Positions 5,901-6,053 of a DNA stretch of 6,053 nt are shown piece after piece (within the stretch, counting starts at the first letter, position 1; each line of letters opens with the position of its first letter). The notes under the pieces are model-generated. The model saw only the letters and a list, made by a program, of their open reading frames with translations, ran no database searches and was not told the DNA's origin. Position numbers and translations under genes: made by a program. Location: contig JAITVB010000244.1 of the NCBI GenBank assembly GCA_031286025.1, positions 1 through 6,053 on the forward strand, written 5' to 3'. The stretch comes from Rikenellaceae bacterium. Its GTDB lineage: Bacteria; Bacteroidota; Bacteroidia; Bacteroidales; Rikenellaceae.

Positions 5901-6053
5901 CTATTTTTTGATGGTGAATTTCGTGGAACTGTGCGCCACGCCCAACTCGTCGCTCCGCATGCCGGGCGCGGCGGCGGCGGCGATCAGCGTATATTCGCCC
6001 CCGAGCATCACCGGGTTGCCGTTCAGGTCAATGGTCTGCAATTTCGAAGCCGG
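5901..6053 (-). CDS. C-terminal fragment of an unrecognised protein, operonic with the aldo/keto reductase
   Basis: The minus-strand frame is open from the window edge to a TAG at 5901-5903, giving 50 residues. It reads TIDLNGNPVMLGGEYTLIA, then a run of five alanines, PGMRSDELG and a final HSSTKFTIKK. The short alternating strands and a lysine-rich end look like the last strands of a beta-sandwich or an extracellular hydrolase tail. The phrase LNGNPV followed by EYTL is vaguely like the end of 5'-nucleotidase-type proteins, but I would not assign it. The frame is real in my view because its GC-rich codon use matches its neighbours, it ends 2 bp before the aldo/keto reductase ATG, and it shares that strand. 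No start, signal peptide or active site is visible. Confidence 0.7.
   Translation of the reverse strand, partial: PASKLQTIDLNGNPVMLGGEYTLIAAAAAPGMRSDELGVAHSSTKFTIKK

Noticed and set aside
4957..6053. Aldo/keto reductase as a dTDP-rhamnose pathway partner of rfbC
   Set aside because: The dTDP-4-dehydrorhamnose reductase RmlD is a Rossmann-fold SDR protein, not an aldo/keto reductase, and the two genes are convergent and separated by a terminator.

Overview
The window reads as chromosomal DNA from a fairly GC-rich member of the Bacteroidota, most likely order Bacteroidales and possibly an Alistipes-like Rikenellaceae. The lineage call rests on repeated TAnnTTTG promoter boxes (the Bacteroidota -7 element), the general absence of Shine-Dalgarno sequences, a DUF3108 secreted protein next to recG, and the flavour of the RecG and RuvB proteins. 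Order and genus are inference; the -7 boxes are seen directly.

Layout. (1) 2-286 (+): the last 94 codons of ruvB, the Holliday-junction branch-migration motor. (2) 287-1083: about 800 bp without an intact gene, AT-richer than its surroundings. It holds a candidate structured non-coding RNA (about 345-500, + strand) with its own -7 box and a U6 tail, a second possible promoter inside it (400-428), a strong intrinsic terminator (529-568), a decayed protein-coding remnant (668 to about 1035, + strand) with an apparent one-base frameshift at a T homopolymer, and a minus-strand terminator (1041-1065). (3) 1084-1920 (-): a secreted DUF3108 protein. (4) 1965-4076 (-): complete recG. (5) 4077-4257: a divergent promoter region. 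(6) 4258-4800 (+): rfbC/rmlC, dTDP-4-dehydrorhamnose 3,5-epimerase. (7) 4885-4938: a perfect 54-bp palindrome serving as a two-way terminator between convergent genes. (8) 4957-5898 (-): an aldo/keto reductase with a complete catalytic tetrad, 2 bp downstream of (9) the 3' end of an unrecognised gene (5901-6053, -).

How they fit together. The genes are mainly housekeeping. RuvB and RecG both act on branched recombination intermediates but are not co-transcribed here. The rfbC gene stands alone, so the rest of the dTDP-rhamnose pathway must lie elsewhere. No defence system, CRISPR array, tRNA, rRNA or intact mobile element is visible. The least explained part is the ruvB-DUF3108 gap, where the rod-shaped RNA candidate is the best lead for something undescribed.

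A recurring theme is that three genes (DUF3108, recG, rfbC) have a TAnnTTTG box whose final TTG lies in frame upstream of the ATG. Automatic gene calling could therefore extend all three wrongly to TTG, and recG looks nearly leaderless.
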